Assembly: GCF_042477335.2 (NCBI RefSeq)
Contig: NC_091247.1
Coordinates: 14,423,001-14,487,000 of the forward strand
Source of the DNA: Ovis canadensis
Taxonomy: Eukaryota; Chordata; Mammalia; Artiodactyla; Bovidae
Direction of reading: 5' to 3'
DNA length: 64,000 nucleotides
The stretch's first letter is position 1; every line of letters starts with the position of its first letter. The position numbers were made by a program, and so were the translations under genes. Under the pieces are notes generated by a model. The model was not told where the DNA came from. It made no database searches and worked only from the letters and a program-made list of their open reading frames with translations. Shown one piece after another: positions 31,867 to 43,829 of this stretch.

Positions 31867-33710
31867 TTCACAGCTGGCTGCAACCGGCGCACTAAGCACG
31901 GCCGAGAGGCGCTACCCCAGGTCCAAGGTCAGGGGCAGAAGCTGGGAGGACCCCATGCCCGAAGGGCGGCGGCCAAGAGGAGTTACCCCACGTCCGAGGT
32001 CAGGGGCAGTGGCCAAGAGTGCTAGGCTGTGACGGCTCAGGAATGGCCCAGAGGAGCTACCCTGCATCCGAGGCCAGGGGCGGCGGCCGGAGGAGCAACC
32101 CCACGACTGAGGCCAGGGGCGGTGGCAGGGAAGAGCAATCCCACGTCCAAGGAGCGGTGGCTGCGTGGGCGCAGGAGGGCCTAGAGGAGCTATCCCACGT
32201 TGAAGGTCAGGAAGGGCGGCGGTGAGGAGGTACCCCTCGTCCGAGGTAAGGAGCAGCACCTGCACTTTGCTGGAACAGCCATGAAGGGATACCCCACGCC
32301 CAAGGTAAGAGAAATCCAAGTAAGATGGTAGGTGCTGCAAGAGGGCATCAGAGGGCAGACACACTGAAACCATACTCACAGAAAACTAGTCGATCTAATC
32401 ACACTAGGACCACAGCCTTGTCCAATTCAATGAAACTAAGCCATGCCCGCAGGGCAACCCAAGACTGGCGGGTCATGGTGGAGAGGTCTGACAGAATGTG
32501 GTCCACCAAAGGGAATGGCAAACCACTTCAGTATTCTTGCCTTGAGAACCCCATGAACAGTATGAAAAGGCAAAATGATAGGATACTGAAAGAGGAACTC
32601 CCCAGGTCAGTAGGTGCCCAACACGCTACTGGAGATGAGTGGAGAAATAACTCCAGAAAGAATGAAGGGATGGAGCCAAAGCAAAAACAATACCCAGCTG
32701 TGGATGTGACTGGTGATAGAAGCAAGGTCCGATGCTGTAAAGAGCAGTATTGCATAGGAACCTGGAATGTCAGGTCCATGAATCAAGGCAAATTGGAAGT
32801 GGTCAAACAAGAGATGGCAAGAGTGAACGTCGACATTATTTAACTTATATGCACAGTACATCATGAGAAACGCTGGACTGGAAGAAACACAAGCTGGAAT
32901 CAAGATTGCCGGGAGAAATATCATTAACCTCAGATATGCAGATGACACCACCCTTATGGCAGAAGGTGAAGAAGAACTAAAGAGCCTCTTGATGAAAGTG
33001 AAAGTGGAGAGTGAAAAAGTTGGCTTAAAGCTCAACATTCAGAAAACGAAGATCATGGCATCTGGTCCCATCACTCTATGGGAGATAGATGGGGAAACAG
33101 TGTCAGACTTTATTTTTTTGGGCTCCAAAATCACTGCAGATGGTGACTGCAGCCATGAAATTAAAAGACGTTTACTCCTTGGAAGAAAAGTTATGACCAA
33201 CCTAGATAGCATATTCAAAAGCAGAGACATTACTTTGCTGACTAAGGTTCGTCTAGTCAAGGCTGTGGTTTGTCCAGTAGTCATATATGGATGTGAGAGT
33301 TGGACTGTGAAGAAGGCTGGGCTCTGAAGAACTGATGCTTTTGAACTGTGGTGTTGGAGAAGACTCTTGAGAGTCCTTGGACTGCAGGGAGATCCAACCA
33401 GTCCATTCTGAAGGAGATCAGCCCTGGGATTTCTTTGGAAGGAATGATGCTAAAGCTGAAACTCCAGTACTTTGGCCACCTCATGCGAAGAGTTGACTCA
33501 TTGGAAAAGAGTCTGATGCTGGGAGGGATTGGGGGCAGGAGGAGAAGGGGACGACAGAGGATGAGATGGCTGGATGGCATCACTGACTCGATGGACGTGA
33601 GTCTGAGTGAACTCCGGGAGATGGTGATGGACAGGGAGGCCTGGCAAAGAGTCGCAAAGAGTCGGACATGACTGAACGACTCAACTGAACTGAACTGAAC
33701 ATTCACAGCT
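31867..33710 (+). mobile_element. BovB LINE with both ends but a large internal deletion
   Basis: A 9-bp duplication, ttcacagct, brackets the element at 31867-31875 and 33702-33710. The 5' part holds a GC-rich leader of repeated 'gaggagctaccccacgtccg'-like units and the start of the endonuclease frame (GTWNVRSMNQGKLEVV). At about 32835-32841 it jumps to the late reverse-transcriptase region (MRNAGLEETQAGIKIAGR, YADDTTL) and continues to the BovB 3' end (aactgaactgaactgaac). The middle of the frame is missing, so no functional protein is possible. Confidence 0.88.
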
Positions 33711-33953
33711 AAGACGAAAGTAGTTCCCCATACTGGACACCAGAGGGCAGGAATTTCCAAAGACAACACAATCCTAGGCAACTGCTGCTGATGAAAACAC
33801 TAAAGATGATTAAAAACATTATTTTCTGAACCTGGAGAGAACTGCATATTTGTAGAAATATATATGAATTTTGCATAGAAATGAAGATCGCTATAAATAT
33901 TTAAAGTATGTGGCTGTGAAAAATCAGCCAACGTTAGAACACACTTTTAGTAA

Positions 33954-34333
33954 ATTGATGCTTTCGAATTGTGGTGTTGGAGAAGACTCGAGAGTCCCTT
34001 GGACAGAAAGGAGATCAAACCAGTCAGTCCTAACGGAAGTCAACCCTGAGTATTCACTGGATGGACTGATGCTGAAGCTGAAGTTCCAATACTTTGGCCA
34101 CTTGATGTGAAGAGCCAACTCACTGGAAAAGACCTTGATGCTGGGAAAGATTGAAGGCAGGAGGAGAAGAGGGCAGCAGAGGATGAGATGGTTGGATGGT
34201 ATCACCAACTCAATGGACATGAATTTGAGCAAATTCCAGGAGATAGTGAAGGACAGGGAAGCCTGGCATGCTGCAGTCCACAGGGTCACAGAGAGCGGGA
34301 CACGACTTAGCAACTGAAGAACAACAATAACAA
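33954..34333 (+). mobile_element. BovB 3' fragment
   Basis: It runs from the gatgctttcgaattgtggtg block to the 3' end, with the tail variant gcaactgaagaacaacaataacaacaa. It is 5' truncated. Confidence 0.85.
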
Positions 34334-35160
34334 CAAAACTGTTCAGAATAAAAGGTGGTTATGCTAGCTAGGTGTTTTAAAGATATTTTCATTGCAAAGG
34401 ACTGACATTCCCCTTGAGTTGTGTAAATCCCAAAGGAAGGTTCCTGGGAGGCTACTGGAGAGTTCTACTGAATACAAGGGATAGTTGACAGCCAGATAGT
34501 GGTACACTGAGGCCAGTTCATACCTGCTTGTCAGAACCTGTTGAGTGCAATACTTCCCTACTCCCTGTTCAGAAACTTCATGTGGTTGCTTGATATCGGC
34601 CACAGTGGGAATATTTGCACCATGGAAATCAGCAAACACTAGAAATCAGGGTTTCATCCTCTTCCTTTCCATTTCCATGTGTGTGTGTGTGTTTTAAGGA
34701 TTGTGTAAAAATTTACTAGCACGTCACTACAACCAGGCCATTAGCAAGAGCCAGGGAAGTACAAGGGCCTCAAGAGTTGAAAACTGTGAGCTTCCCCTAA
34801 AGGTCTGCAGATACAACCAAGCTCCAACTATCTCCAGACTCAAGGTTTCTTCCTTCAAAACTCTAAATTCCTGGAAAAGAAAGGCCAAATGGCATAGCAT
34901 CCATTCATGTTTTCAGCAGCTGCACCTTGGAGCAGGTTTACTGGAGGACAGATTGCTCTCTGGGATGGTTCTCAGAGAAGGACATGCTGTTGTGAGCTGC
35001 GATGATGTCACTAAAAGTATCTACAACATTTATTTATAGCCGTCTGGCTGTCAATCAGTTCTTTCCAGATATCTAAACTATTCCCTGCTACCAGGATTCA
35101 AAACCATTATGCACAATTCTAGCACAGCCTCCCTCATCTAATCGACCTCAGAAAGTGGAA
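34334..35160. other. Intergenic DNA
   Basis: No gene or clear repeat was seen, apart from a short GT run near 34680-34692. Confidence 0.4.
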
Positions 35161-35361
35161 ATGTCAGTCACTCAGTCGTGTCCGACTCTTTGCAACCCCC
35201 GTGGACTGTAGTCTGCTAGGCTCCTCTGTCCATGGAATTCTCCAGGCAAGAATACTGGCATGGGTAGCCATTCCCTTCTCCAGGCAATCTTCCAGACCCA
35301 GGGATTGAACCTGGGTGTCTTGCATTCCAGGCAGATTCTTTACCATCTGAGCCACCAGGGA
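35161..35361 (-). mobile_element. Bov-tA SINE, inverted
   Basis: It runs from gtcagtcactcagtcgtgtc to ctgagccaccagggatgag. Confidence 0.85.
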
Positions 35362-36240
35362 TGAGACGAGTAGACCGCAGAACCCACAGCTAACATCAGA
35401 GGGCCAAGCTTCTCAGAGTCTACTGTCTCCAGGTAATAACCATTTTACCTTTGGTTCCTTAGAAAGCCCATCTGACTGTTCTGCAATCTTTAAAATAAAT
35501 AGTAAATTTAGGTCACATGAGAATTAGTATGAGAATTAGTAGTAAAAGACAAGGAAGGAAGAGGGGGAAACATTACAGTAACTCCTATCTTTCCAAAGGA
35601 AGGAAAAAATAAAAATAAAAGGAGGGGATGATGGTTATCTGCTCAAGAGGACATTTCTTTACTCCAGAATTCAGATGGCCTCTGCTGGTAAGTCTTCTAT
35701 CAAGGCTAACAACAGTCTTCATCCATCATCCCAGTTTGCTTCAGACCCTTTTAAATGTGTAAAATTTAAAGGTCATAAGAGTCCAGGGGCAGGGCAACTG
35801 TCTGAATCATGGACCAGCTGGCGTGCTTTCTCCTGTCCAAGGTCCTAGTGGAAGCTCACTGCTTTTACACTTATCAGACAAGCGGGAGATTGCTGGATAC
35901 CCTTATGCGTGGGAACACTGCCTCCAAAATTCGAAGTATGACATAGGAGTTATGTCTCTCTTTGGTAGTAGGAGACTTACAGCTGCATTCTGGTTCTCAA
36001 ACTTGGTTGCTTTCTGGAATTACCTGGAGAGCTAATACTGATGCTTGGTTCCAACCCCAGGAATCCTGATTCAGTTGGTATGGGTGGGTACTGGGACTTT
36101 CAAGAGCTTCGTGAGGCACTGGGAAGCTGTCCCTCCACCTAGACTGGCAGAATTTTCTAGGGTAACTGTTTTGGAACCCTGGATTGTATTGAATGCTTGC
36201 GTCTTCCAGGGGAGGGCTTGAATGGTAAATTAAGGTTGTT
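35362..36240. other. Intergenic DNA
   Basis: Nothing recognisable was found. Confidence 0.4.
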
Positions 36241-36454
36241 GGTGATAGTGGTTTAGTCACTAAGTTGTGTCTAACTCTTTTGTGACCCATGGACTGTAGC
36301 TCGCCAAGCTCCTCTGTCCATGGGATTTCCCAGGCAAGAATACTGGAGTGGGTTGCCATTTCCTTCTCTAGGGGATCTTCTCAACCCAGGGATTGAACCC
36401 GAGTCTCCAGGATTGACAAGCAGATTCTTTACCACTGAGCCACCAGGGAAGCCA
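36241..36454 (-). mobile_element. Bov-tA SINE, inverted
   Basis: It runs from gtggtttagtcactaagttg to gagccaccagggaagcc. Confidence 0.85.
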
Positions 36455-37914
36455 AGATTAAGGTTAATTGCAATCGATTTCAGCTCTTGGCACATAGCAG
36501 CCACTCATGCCCTTCTCCCAGCCATTGGACAGACCGTTGTGCATGTGTTCCTGGAGTGACTTACTCACAGCTTGCAGAAGCCAGGGTGGGCAAAAAGGAC
36601 CCTGTCTTCCAAATATTGGGTGTCTGTGCTCTGATTGCTTCTGATCACAGAGGTGCAGAGAGGCAAACAATGATGCGCTTCCCATCATCGCTGCAAGTCC
36701 CTCCCCTTCCAGCTGAAGTGACTTCCAGGGGACCTTAAAGGGTCCACAACCATCACCTCTCCCTTCATTGTGTTTTCTTTTTCTCCCATTGGTTCTAGAT
36801 ATTAAAGACAAGGACATTCAAAAACAATACATATAAAGGGAAATTAGTAAGTGACCATGAATACCCAGGGAAAGGCTCAGAAAAGACTTCAAAGACCTTG
36901 CGTTTATAAGTTAGACTGATTCTTAACACAGAGACAGCCTACAACAATCAAAAAGAGCAAAAATAATAATTGAAAGCTATAACAAAAAACAGCAGCTGCA
37001 GTGGAAAGAGGAAAATCTGCTTTCCAGAGTTACCACAGTATTTGATTCAAATGTCCAGTTTTCAGTAACAACAGAAAAAAAATCGTAAGTCATGCAAGCA
37101 AACAGGAAAGTGTGGACCATTCAAAGGAAAAAACAAATACCAACTGTTCCTAAAAATATAAAAAAAGACTTGATGGAAAATATCCTAGATAAAGACTCTA
37201 AAATAACTGTCAAAGATGCCCAAAGAACTAAAGGAAGAGGTGGAAAAATTTAAAAATGAAGTATGAACAGAATGGAAATGTCAATAGAGAGAAGATCTAA
37301 AAATAAACCAAAAAGTAATCCAGGAGCTGAAAATTACAACAACAGAAATAAGAAATCTGCTAGAGGGATTCAAAGACAGGTTTGAGGAAGTAGAAAAAAA
37401 GAATCCATGAACTTGAAAATAGGACTGTGGAAATTATTGTGTCTGAGAAACTGAAAGAAAAAAGATTGCATAAAAGTGTACAGAGCTTAGGAGACGTGTG
37501 GGATACTAGCAAGCTGAGCAATATATGCATTGGAAGAGCCCCAGCAGGAGAGGAGAACGTATTTGAAAAAATAACACCTGAAACTCTCCCAAGTTTGATG
37601 AAAGACATAACTATAAACATCCAAGAAGCTCAACACACTCCAAGTAAGAGGGGCTCAAAGTGACCCACACCAAGACACATGATAATCAAACTTTTGGACG
37701 ACAAGGGGAAAATCTTGAAAGAAGCAAGAGAGAAGTGATTCATCACATATGACAGAACCTCAATAAGATTATTGGCAGACTTTTCATTAGAAGCTTCGGA
37801 AGCCAAAAGGGAGTCTTGCAGGTTGAAATGAAAGGACATTAGCCAGTTACCCAAACCTACATGGAGAAATAAAAGATTGCATAAAAGTATACATATGGGC
37901 AATTATAAAAGCTA

Positions 37915-38180
37915 GTATTATAACAGCTGCTTGTAACTCCACTTTCTGTTTTCTACATTGTTAAAGAGACACACACACGCATATATATATTTTAAAATTA
38001 CCTGTCTAAAACTAGTATTATTATAACTTTTGTTTGTTTTCTACATTATTAAAGAGACAGATAAATATATATACATATATTTTTAAATTACCTGTCTAAA
38101 AACTAGTATTATTATTATAACTTTGGTTTGTAACTCCAAATTTTGTTTTCTACATACTTTAAGAGACTAATAAATTTAAA
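37915..38180 (+). repeat. Three imperfect tandem copies within the old L1
   Basis: Units of roughly 90 bp share 'actagtattattataactt', 'ttgttttctacat' and 'aattacctgtctaaaa', with AT expansions between them. Confidence 0.6.
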
Positions 38181-38284
38181 AGAATTATTAGTTTATGTTT
38201 TGGGGCACACAGTGTAGAAAGGTGTGTAATTTCATGACATCAGCTGCCACAAGGGGTGGGGACAGAGCTGAAAAGGAACAGAGT

Positions 38285-38487
38285 TTTGGTGTGTCTGGGC
38301 TTCCCTGGTGGCTCAGATGGGAAACAATCTGCCTGCAATGCAGGAGACTAGGGTTCAGTCCCTGGGTCAGGAGGATCCCCTGGAGAAGGGAATGGCTACC
38401 CACTCCAGTATTCTTGCCTGGAGAATCCCATGGATAGAGCAACCCCTTCAGTCCAGTTACAAAGAGTCAGACTCGACTTTGGTGTGT
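38285..38487 (+). mobile_element. Bov-tA SINE with 10-bp target-site duplication
   Basis: The body at 38295-38477 begins with ctgggcttccctggtggctc. The duplication tttggtgtgt is perfect at 38285-38294 and 38478-38487. Confidence 0.88.
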
Positions 38488-38765
38488 TTATGAAGTCAAG
38501 CTGGTATAAATTCTAATTTGAGTGCTATTACTTCAGGATGTTACATGCAAACCCCAAGATTACCACAAAGACAATAGCTATAGAATGCAAACAAGAGGAA
38601 CTGAGAAATAATCTCAAATACTTCACTATGGAAAAATCAGCTAAACACGAAGGAGGACAGTAATGCAGGAAGTAAGGGACACAAAGAAAGCTGTAAGGCA
38701 TACAGCAAGCAGACAGCAAAACGACAGAAGTTAGGTCCCTCCCCATCAGTACTCTAAATGTAAAT

Positions 38766-39161
38766 AAAAATAAAGGTAAAACATTTATTCTCATGTAGTG
38801 ACTGGGATGAACAATGTCACGGGAAAATCCCTGCCTGAGTGACTAAATAAATGTCTCTTTCTGTTCTTGTGCGTTCTTCGTATATCGTTTCCCTGTTTAT
38901 TGCAACCACGCCTTCTTAATCGTAAGCCATCTAAAACAATTCCTGAATGGAGATGGGCTTTAAAACAGGTTTCATAACATTTTTATACCGATTCATGCCT
39001 CACCACCCTATTTGTCCAACTAAAGAGCATCGCATCCCCTGGTTCCACCACCGCCACCTTTTAACCTGCCTCCCGATGGCCGCCATCTTGGAGAGGCTCT
39101 CGCAAAAAGAGAAACTTCCCTATGTGAGTAGTGAAGATAACTTCTGAATACAGTTTAACTG
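38766..39161 (+). repeat. Unassigned interspersed element, copy B
   Basis: Related along its whole length to 13168-13550. This copy contains gatggccgccatcttggag, whose complement is a YY1-type AAGATGGCGGC site. It follows old L1 sequence directly. It could be an LTR or other solo element; I do not recognise the family. Confidence 0.6.
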
Positions 39162-40218
39162 TAAGTAAATTTTAATTTCCTCTCTTTGTCACAATGGGTG
39201 ATTAACATTGATCTACTTTTCATTTCATTGACCTTTCTTTGTAAGTCCACCCGCTAACATTTTTATTTCAAATATAGTACTTTTAAAGTTCTAGTTTTTA
39301 ATTGCTTTCATTCATTTGCTGATTCCTATCTGTTCACTCATTTTGAACAAGTTGTCCATTAAATGCTCAAACTTTTTTTTTTTTTTAAATAAAAGCTGCT
39401 TTAAAGTCCTTATTTACCATTTCCAATGTTTGAGTTATATTGGGGTTCATTTCTTGTCAGTGTGTGTCCCATATTCCTATCTGGCATTATGGATGGCATG
39501 TAGAAATTCTGGATCTGTTATTTCCCTCTGTAGAGTGCTGATTTTTGTTTGGACAGTTAGTTAACGGATCTGGACCTAAAGTCCAAAACCTATTCCTATT
39601 GCAGGAGGCATCAGTTGAAATTACTCAATATTTATAGCCTTGTAAATATTGCTATCTCCTGGGGAAACTAAAATCTTTCCTATGCACGGACAGTTAAATT
39701 GTCATCCAAGGTTTTGGTAAGAGTTTCTATGCCAACTTTGGGGTACCTCATTCTGTGTATCCCTTTTTCTGGGATTTTCCTACGCTTTTCAGCCTCCTTA
39801 ACAACTCTATCCTCTGACTCTTCAAGTTTTTCTATTGAGTTCTAGCCACTTAGCTCTATGTGAATTGAGGGATAACCTCAGATGAAAAGCTGTATAAATG
39901 TGAATTTTACCCAATACACTTCCCTCCCTTCAAGGACTGGCATATTTTCAGTCTCTCTCATTTACCTTCAGACACTGATAATTTTATTTAACTTTTTCTT
40001 TAAATTTAACCCAGAGCATATGACTATTATATAATATATGGGAGCGTTAGTCTGGTATAACATATTCAGTTGTGATCCAAAAGAGATTCTAATTCTGCAC
40101 TAATTTAACTTAGTTATCCTCCTTTACCACCTTCTTTTTTTCTTCGAGGAAGAACTGAAATCAACAGAAAATCTCTAACATTGATACAGCTTTTATTTTG
40201 TATATGAATCATGTATTA
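39162..40218. other. Intergenic DNA, AT-rich
   Basis: No gene was found. The 39300-39560 part reads like old inverted L1 ORF2 sequence, but I cannot place its limits. Confidence 0.35.
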
Positions 40219-40596
40219 AGTGAAAGTGTTAGTTGCTCAGTCATGTCCAACTCTTTGTGACCCCATGAACTGCATCATGCCAGGCTTCCCTGTCCTTCAC
40301 TATCTCCTGGAATTTGCTCAAATTTATGTTCATTGAGTAGGTGATGCCATCAAAGCATCTCATCCTCTGCCCCCCTCTTCTCCTTTTGCCTTCAATCTTT
40401 CCCAGCATCAGGGTCTTTTCCAATGAGTTGACTCTTTGTATCAGGTGGCCAAAATATTGAAACTTTAGCTTCAGCATCAGTCCCTCCAATGAAAACTCAG
40501 GATTGACTTCCTTTAGGATTGACTGGTTTGATCTCCTTGCTGTCCAAGGGATTCTCAGGAGTCTTCTCCAGCACCACAATTCAAAAGCATCAATTT
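40219..40596 (-). mobile_element. BovB 3' fragment, inverted
   Basis: The complement of the BovB 3' end, from agtgttagttgctcagtcat to attcaaaagcatcaattta. Confidence 0.85.
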
Positions 40597-40598
40597 AC

Positions 40599-40812
40599 CA
40601 AGTGTTAGTCACTCAGTTGTGTCCAACTCTTTGAGATCCCATGGACTGTAGCCCTCCAGGATTCTCTGTCCATGGGATTTCCCAGGCAAGAATAGGGGAG
40701 TGGGCAGCCATTCCCTTCGCCAGGGGATCTTCCCAATGCAGGGAGTGAATCTGGGTTTCCCACATTGCAGGCAAATTCTTTCCCAGGGAAATTTGAGCCA
40801 CCAGGGAAGCCC
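40599..40812 (-). mobile_element. Bov-tA SINE, inverted, abutting BovB
   Basis: It runs from agtgttagtcactcagttgt to gagccaccagggaagccc. It lies directly against the BovB fragment. Confidence 0.85.
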
Positions 40813-41028
40813 TGAATCCTGTTTGTATTATTTCAGGTAATTGTAAACCATTGGTGAACAATAATGGCTTCCTTATTCTTTTTTTGAATGGTATATTATG
40901 ATGAGCCAAAGATTTTCTAATTTTGATGAAGTATACTTTATCATTTTTTCAGCCGTTGTTTTCTGTCACCTAAGGGACATTTATCTACCCCCAAATTACA
41001 AAGATATTCTCCTACGCTTTTCTCTAAA

Positions 41029-42255
41029 AGCAAAATACTCTCTGACATAAATCACAGCAGGATCCTCTATGACCCACCTCTGAAAGTAATGGAAATAAAA
41101 GCAAAAATAAACAAATGGGATCCAATTAAACTTAAAAGCTTTTGCACAATGAAGGAAACTATACGCAAAGTGAAAAGACAGCCTTCAGAATGGGAGAAAA
41201 TAGCAAATGAAGCAACTGACAAAGAATTAATCTCAAAAATGTACAAGCAGCTCATGCAGCTCAATATCAGAAAATTAAATGACCCAATCAAAAAATGGAC
41301 CAAAGAACTAAACAGACATTTCTCCAAAGAAGACATACAGATGGCTAACAAACACAGGAAAAGATGTTCAACATCACTCATATCAGAGAAATGCACATCA
41401 GAACCACAATGAAGTACCTCTCATGCCAGTCAGAATGGCTGCTATCAAAAAGTCTACAAACAATAAATGCTGGAGAGGGTGTGGGGAAAAGGGAATCCTC
41501 TTACATTGTTGGTGGGAATGCAAACTAGTACAGCCACTATGGAGAACAGTGTGGAGATTCCTTAAAAAACTGGAAATAGAACTGCCTTATGACCCAGCAA
41601 TCCCACTGCTGGGCATACACACCGAGTAAACCAGACTAGAAAGAGACACGTGTACCCCAATGTTCATTGCGGCACTGTTTATAACAGCCAGGACGTGGAA
41701 GCAACCTAGGTGTCTACGGGCAGATGAATGGATAAGAAGTCCGTGGTACATGTACACAATGGAATATTGCTCAGCCATTAAAAAGAATGCATTTGAACCA
41801 GTTCTAATGAGGTAGATGAAATGGGAGCCTATTATACAGAGTGAAGTAAGTCAGAAAGAAAAACACCAATACAGTATATTAATGCATATATGGAATTTAG
41901 AAAGATGGTAACAATAACCCTATATGCGAGACAGCAAAAGAGACACAGATGTAGAGAACAGACTTTTGGACTCTGTGGGAGAAGGTGAAGGTGGGATGCT
42001 TTGAGAGAATAGCATTGAAACATGTCTATTACCATACGTGAAACAGATGACCAGTCCAAGTTCAATGCATGAAACAGGGCACTCAAAGCCAGTGCCCTGG
42101 GACAACCCTGAGGGATGGGATGGGGAGGGAGGGCAGACAGGGGTTCACGATGGGGGAACACATGTACATCATGGCTGATTCATGTCAATATATAGCAGAA
42201 ACCACTAGTATTGTAAAGTAATTAGCCTCCAATAAAAATAAACAAAATATCTTTT
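41029..42255 (+). mobile_element. Bovine-type L1, ORF2 C-terminus and 3' UTR
   Basis: Broken ORF2 C-terminal sequence ([56 protein letters not shown]) is followed by the 3' UTR and the attagcctccaataaaaata tail. Inverted older L1 sequence flanks it on both sides (about 40860-41028 and 42256-42330), so it is a nested insertion. Confidence 0.85.
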
Positions 42256-42330
42256 TAGAAAACTTGTTACTTTAGCTTTTATGCTTAGATCTGTAATTCA
42301 CGTTGAATTAACTTTTTGTATGGTGTGAAA

Positions 42331-42660
42331 TACACACAATAACAGTGATGAGTTGCAAAATTTGGAGTGAGAAAAGCCAAATACAACAAGTGAATCAGCA
42401 CCATTCTATTTACGTGAAGTTTTACAGCAGGTCTAGCTCAGCTATGGTAATAGAATCAGAAAACTGGTTTCCTGGGTGTGGGAAGGTGGCAGCTCCATGG
42501 GGCACAGGAAACGTTTTGGGGTTATGGAGATGTTCTTAAAGAAGTTTTTACATACACATGTACATTTGTTACAAATCCAATGAACTGTACACTTACATTG
42601 CATGTGTTTTACTTTGTTTAAATTATACACCAGTTAAAACTGTATTATGAACCTTTAAAA
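42331..42660 (+). mobile_element. Older L1 3' end fragment
   Basis: 3'-UTR-like blocks gaaaactggtttcctgggtg, caatgaactgtacacttac and aaattatacaccagttaaaac. Confidence 0.5.
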
Positions 42661-43743
42661 AATCCCCAAGGAAAGAAAGAAACTTAAGTCATGTTTTTTC
42701 AGTTGGACAAAAGCTAGTCCCCTGGTAATGACAAAGAGAAGCTACTGGCATATGAATTGTTAGAGTAATAATGTCTAATTCTTTCATCATCAAGAGAGAA
42801 TTTGATGACATCATCAATCACAGGAGACTGAAATAATAAACACACAAACTGGCGGGCATCACAGAACCAATACTAGGTGATCCGATTCACGGTTTTTCAA
42901 AGATCTCAAAATGTTCTGCCTGAGAACTGTCTACTCTCTTAGGTTTCGCTACCTGAAGCCCCAAACCACTATACCATAAACATTGTCTCTGAGAAGAGCT
43001 GTATAAAATTCCTATGTAATCTGTGAAACAAAAGGTAAGAGTTTGTCCTTAATGTCAACCATTGAGTCATATCAAGTTCCTTTTCTGTACACAGAGGATT
43101 TCATATTCCTTAGATTAAGTATCACAAAGGAGTTTTGTAAACTTGGTTCAAATTCCAAGGTCAGTGTACAAGTAATCTAAAAATGATAGTTTAACCACCA
43201 GCCAGTGATCTGAATCAATTTTATATTCAAATACTTTCGAGAAAGAGCATATATTTTATGCTGTTACTGATCCTATCACCTTTCTTAGAATGATCTTCAT
43301 AATACTGTTTAATTAAAATAATTCCTTCATAACTATACAACTTTTTAGAGTCCAATTAAGTATTTTCATAACAGTCCCTTTCTCTGACACCCACCCTGTG
43401 AGTTAGGCTTGGAAGTGGCTTTTATATTTTTCGTTTCTGTAGGAAAAGAGCCCTTTGTACGTCAGAAAAGATGTTAAGTTTTAAGATCTCTTGTATTAAG
43501 GCCAGCTTAGGCCAGCCGATGTCCTAAGTCTTGGGGAAGCTAGCTCAAATTGTGTTTCTACTGACTTTACATTTTCATACGGGGAGATATCCAAGGATCA
43601 GAGGTGCCTTACACCACCCCAACCAATGTTTATTACTTCGTTTATTACAGTTTCAGTCCTGGAGAAGCAGGAGTCAGCACAGCAGACTCTGTGTACATTC
43701 TGCTTCATTTAATCTAGTTTTATCTGTTTCTCTTTATTCCCAG
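42661..43743. other. DNA upstream of the paralogue's first coding exon
   Basis: No SINE or LINE was recognised in about 1.1 kb. The last 213 nt before the acceptor are open in the frame of the coding exon from an ATG at 43531. This may be intron, 5' UTR or promoter-proximal DNA; no promoter motif is convincing. Confidence 0.4.
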
Positions 43744-43829
43744 GAAATAATGGGATACCAAAGGAAAACAATTCAATTGTTATTATTTTTATTGTTTCTG
43801 TGGACCTTTCAGAGAATGTACCATTTCAG
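43744..43829 (+). CDS. Paralogue first coding exon (start codon, membrane anchor)
   Basis: A pyrimidine tract and acceptor ttattcccag end at 43743 and donor gtaact starts at 43830. Six bases precede the ATG at 43750. The coding part is 80 nt, exactly as in GGTA1, and ends in phase 2. The frame is also open upstream to an ATG at 43531, so an unspliced 5' end could give a longer N-terminus. Confidence 0.87.

Larger units (their letters stand above)
36800..38765 (+). mobile_element. Old L1 (or HAL1-type) 5'/ORF1 region, broken
   Basis: A-rich sequence with L1 ORF1-like motifs (agaactaaaggaagaggtgg, gaaattattgtgtctgagaaac, a RAPAGEE-like translation). It is followed by an inter-ORF segment with a tandem repeat and a start-of-ORF2-like block (ccccatcagtactctaaatg). 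A Bov-tA is inserted at 38295-38477. Many stops are present. Confidence 0.6.

Noticed and set aside
31870..32270. CpG island marking the paralogue's promoter
   Set aside because: The GC-rich block is the BovB 5' leader lying between the element's target-site duplications, so it was brought in by the insertion.
32325..33327. Two long plus-strand open frames that might look like genes
   Set aside because: They are the endonuclease start and reverse-transcriptase remnant of one internally deleted BovB copy.
37930..38180. CRISPR-like repeated units
   Set aside because: Three imperfect AT-rich copies in an L1 of an animal genome; no direct-repeat/spacer layout.
39001..39147. A small plus-strand frame inside copy B of the unassigned element
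   Set aside because: Copy A has no matching frame, so the frame is not conserved.
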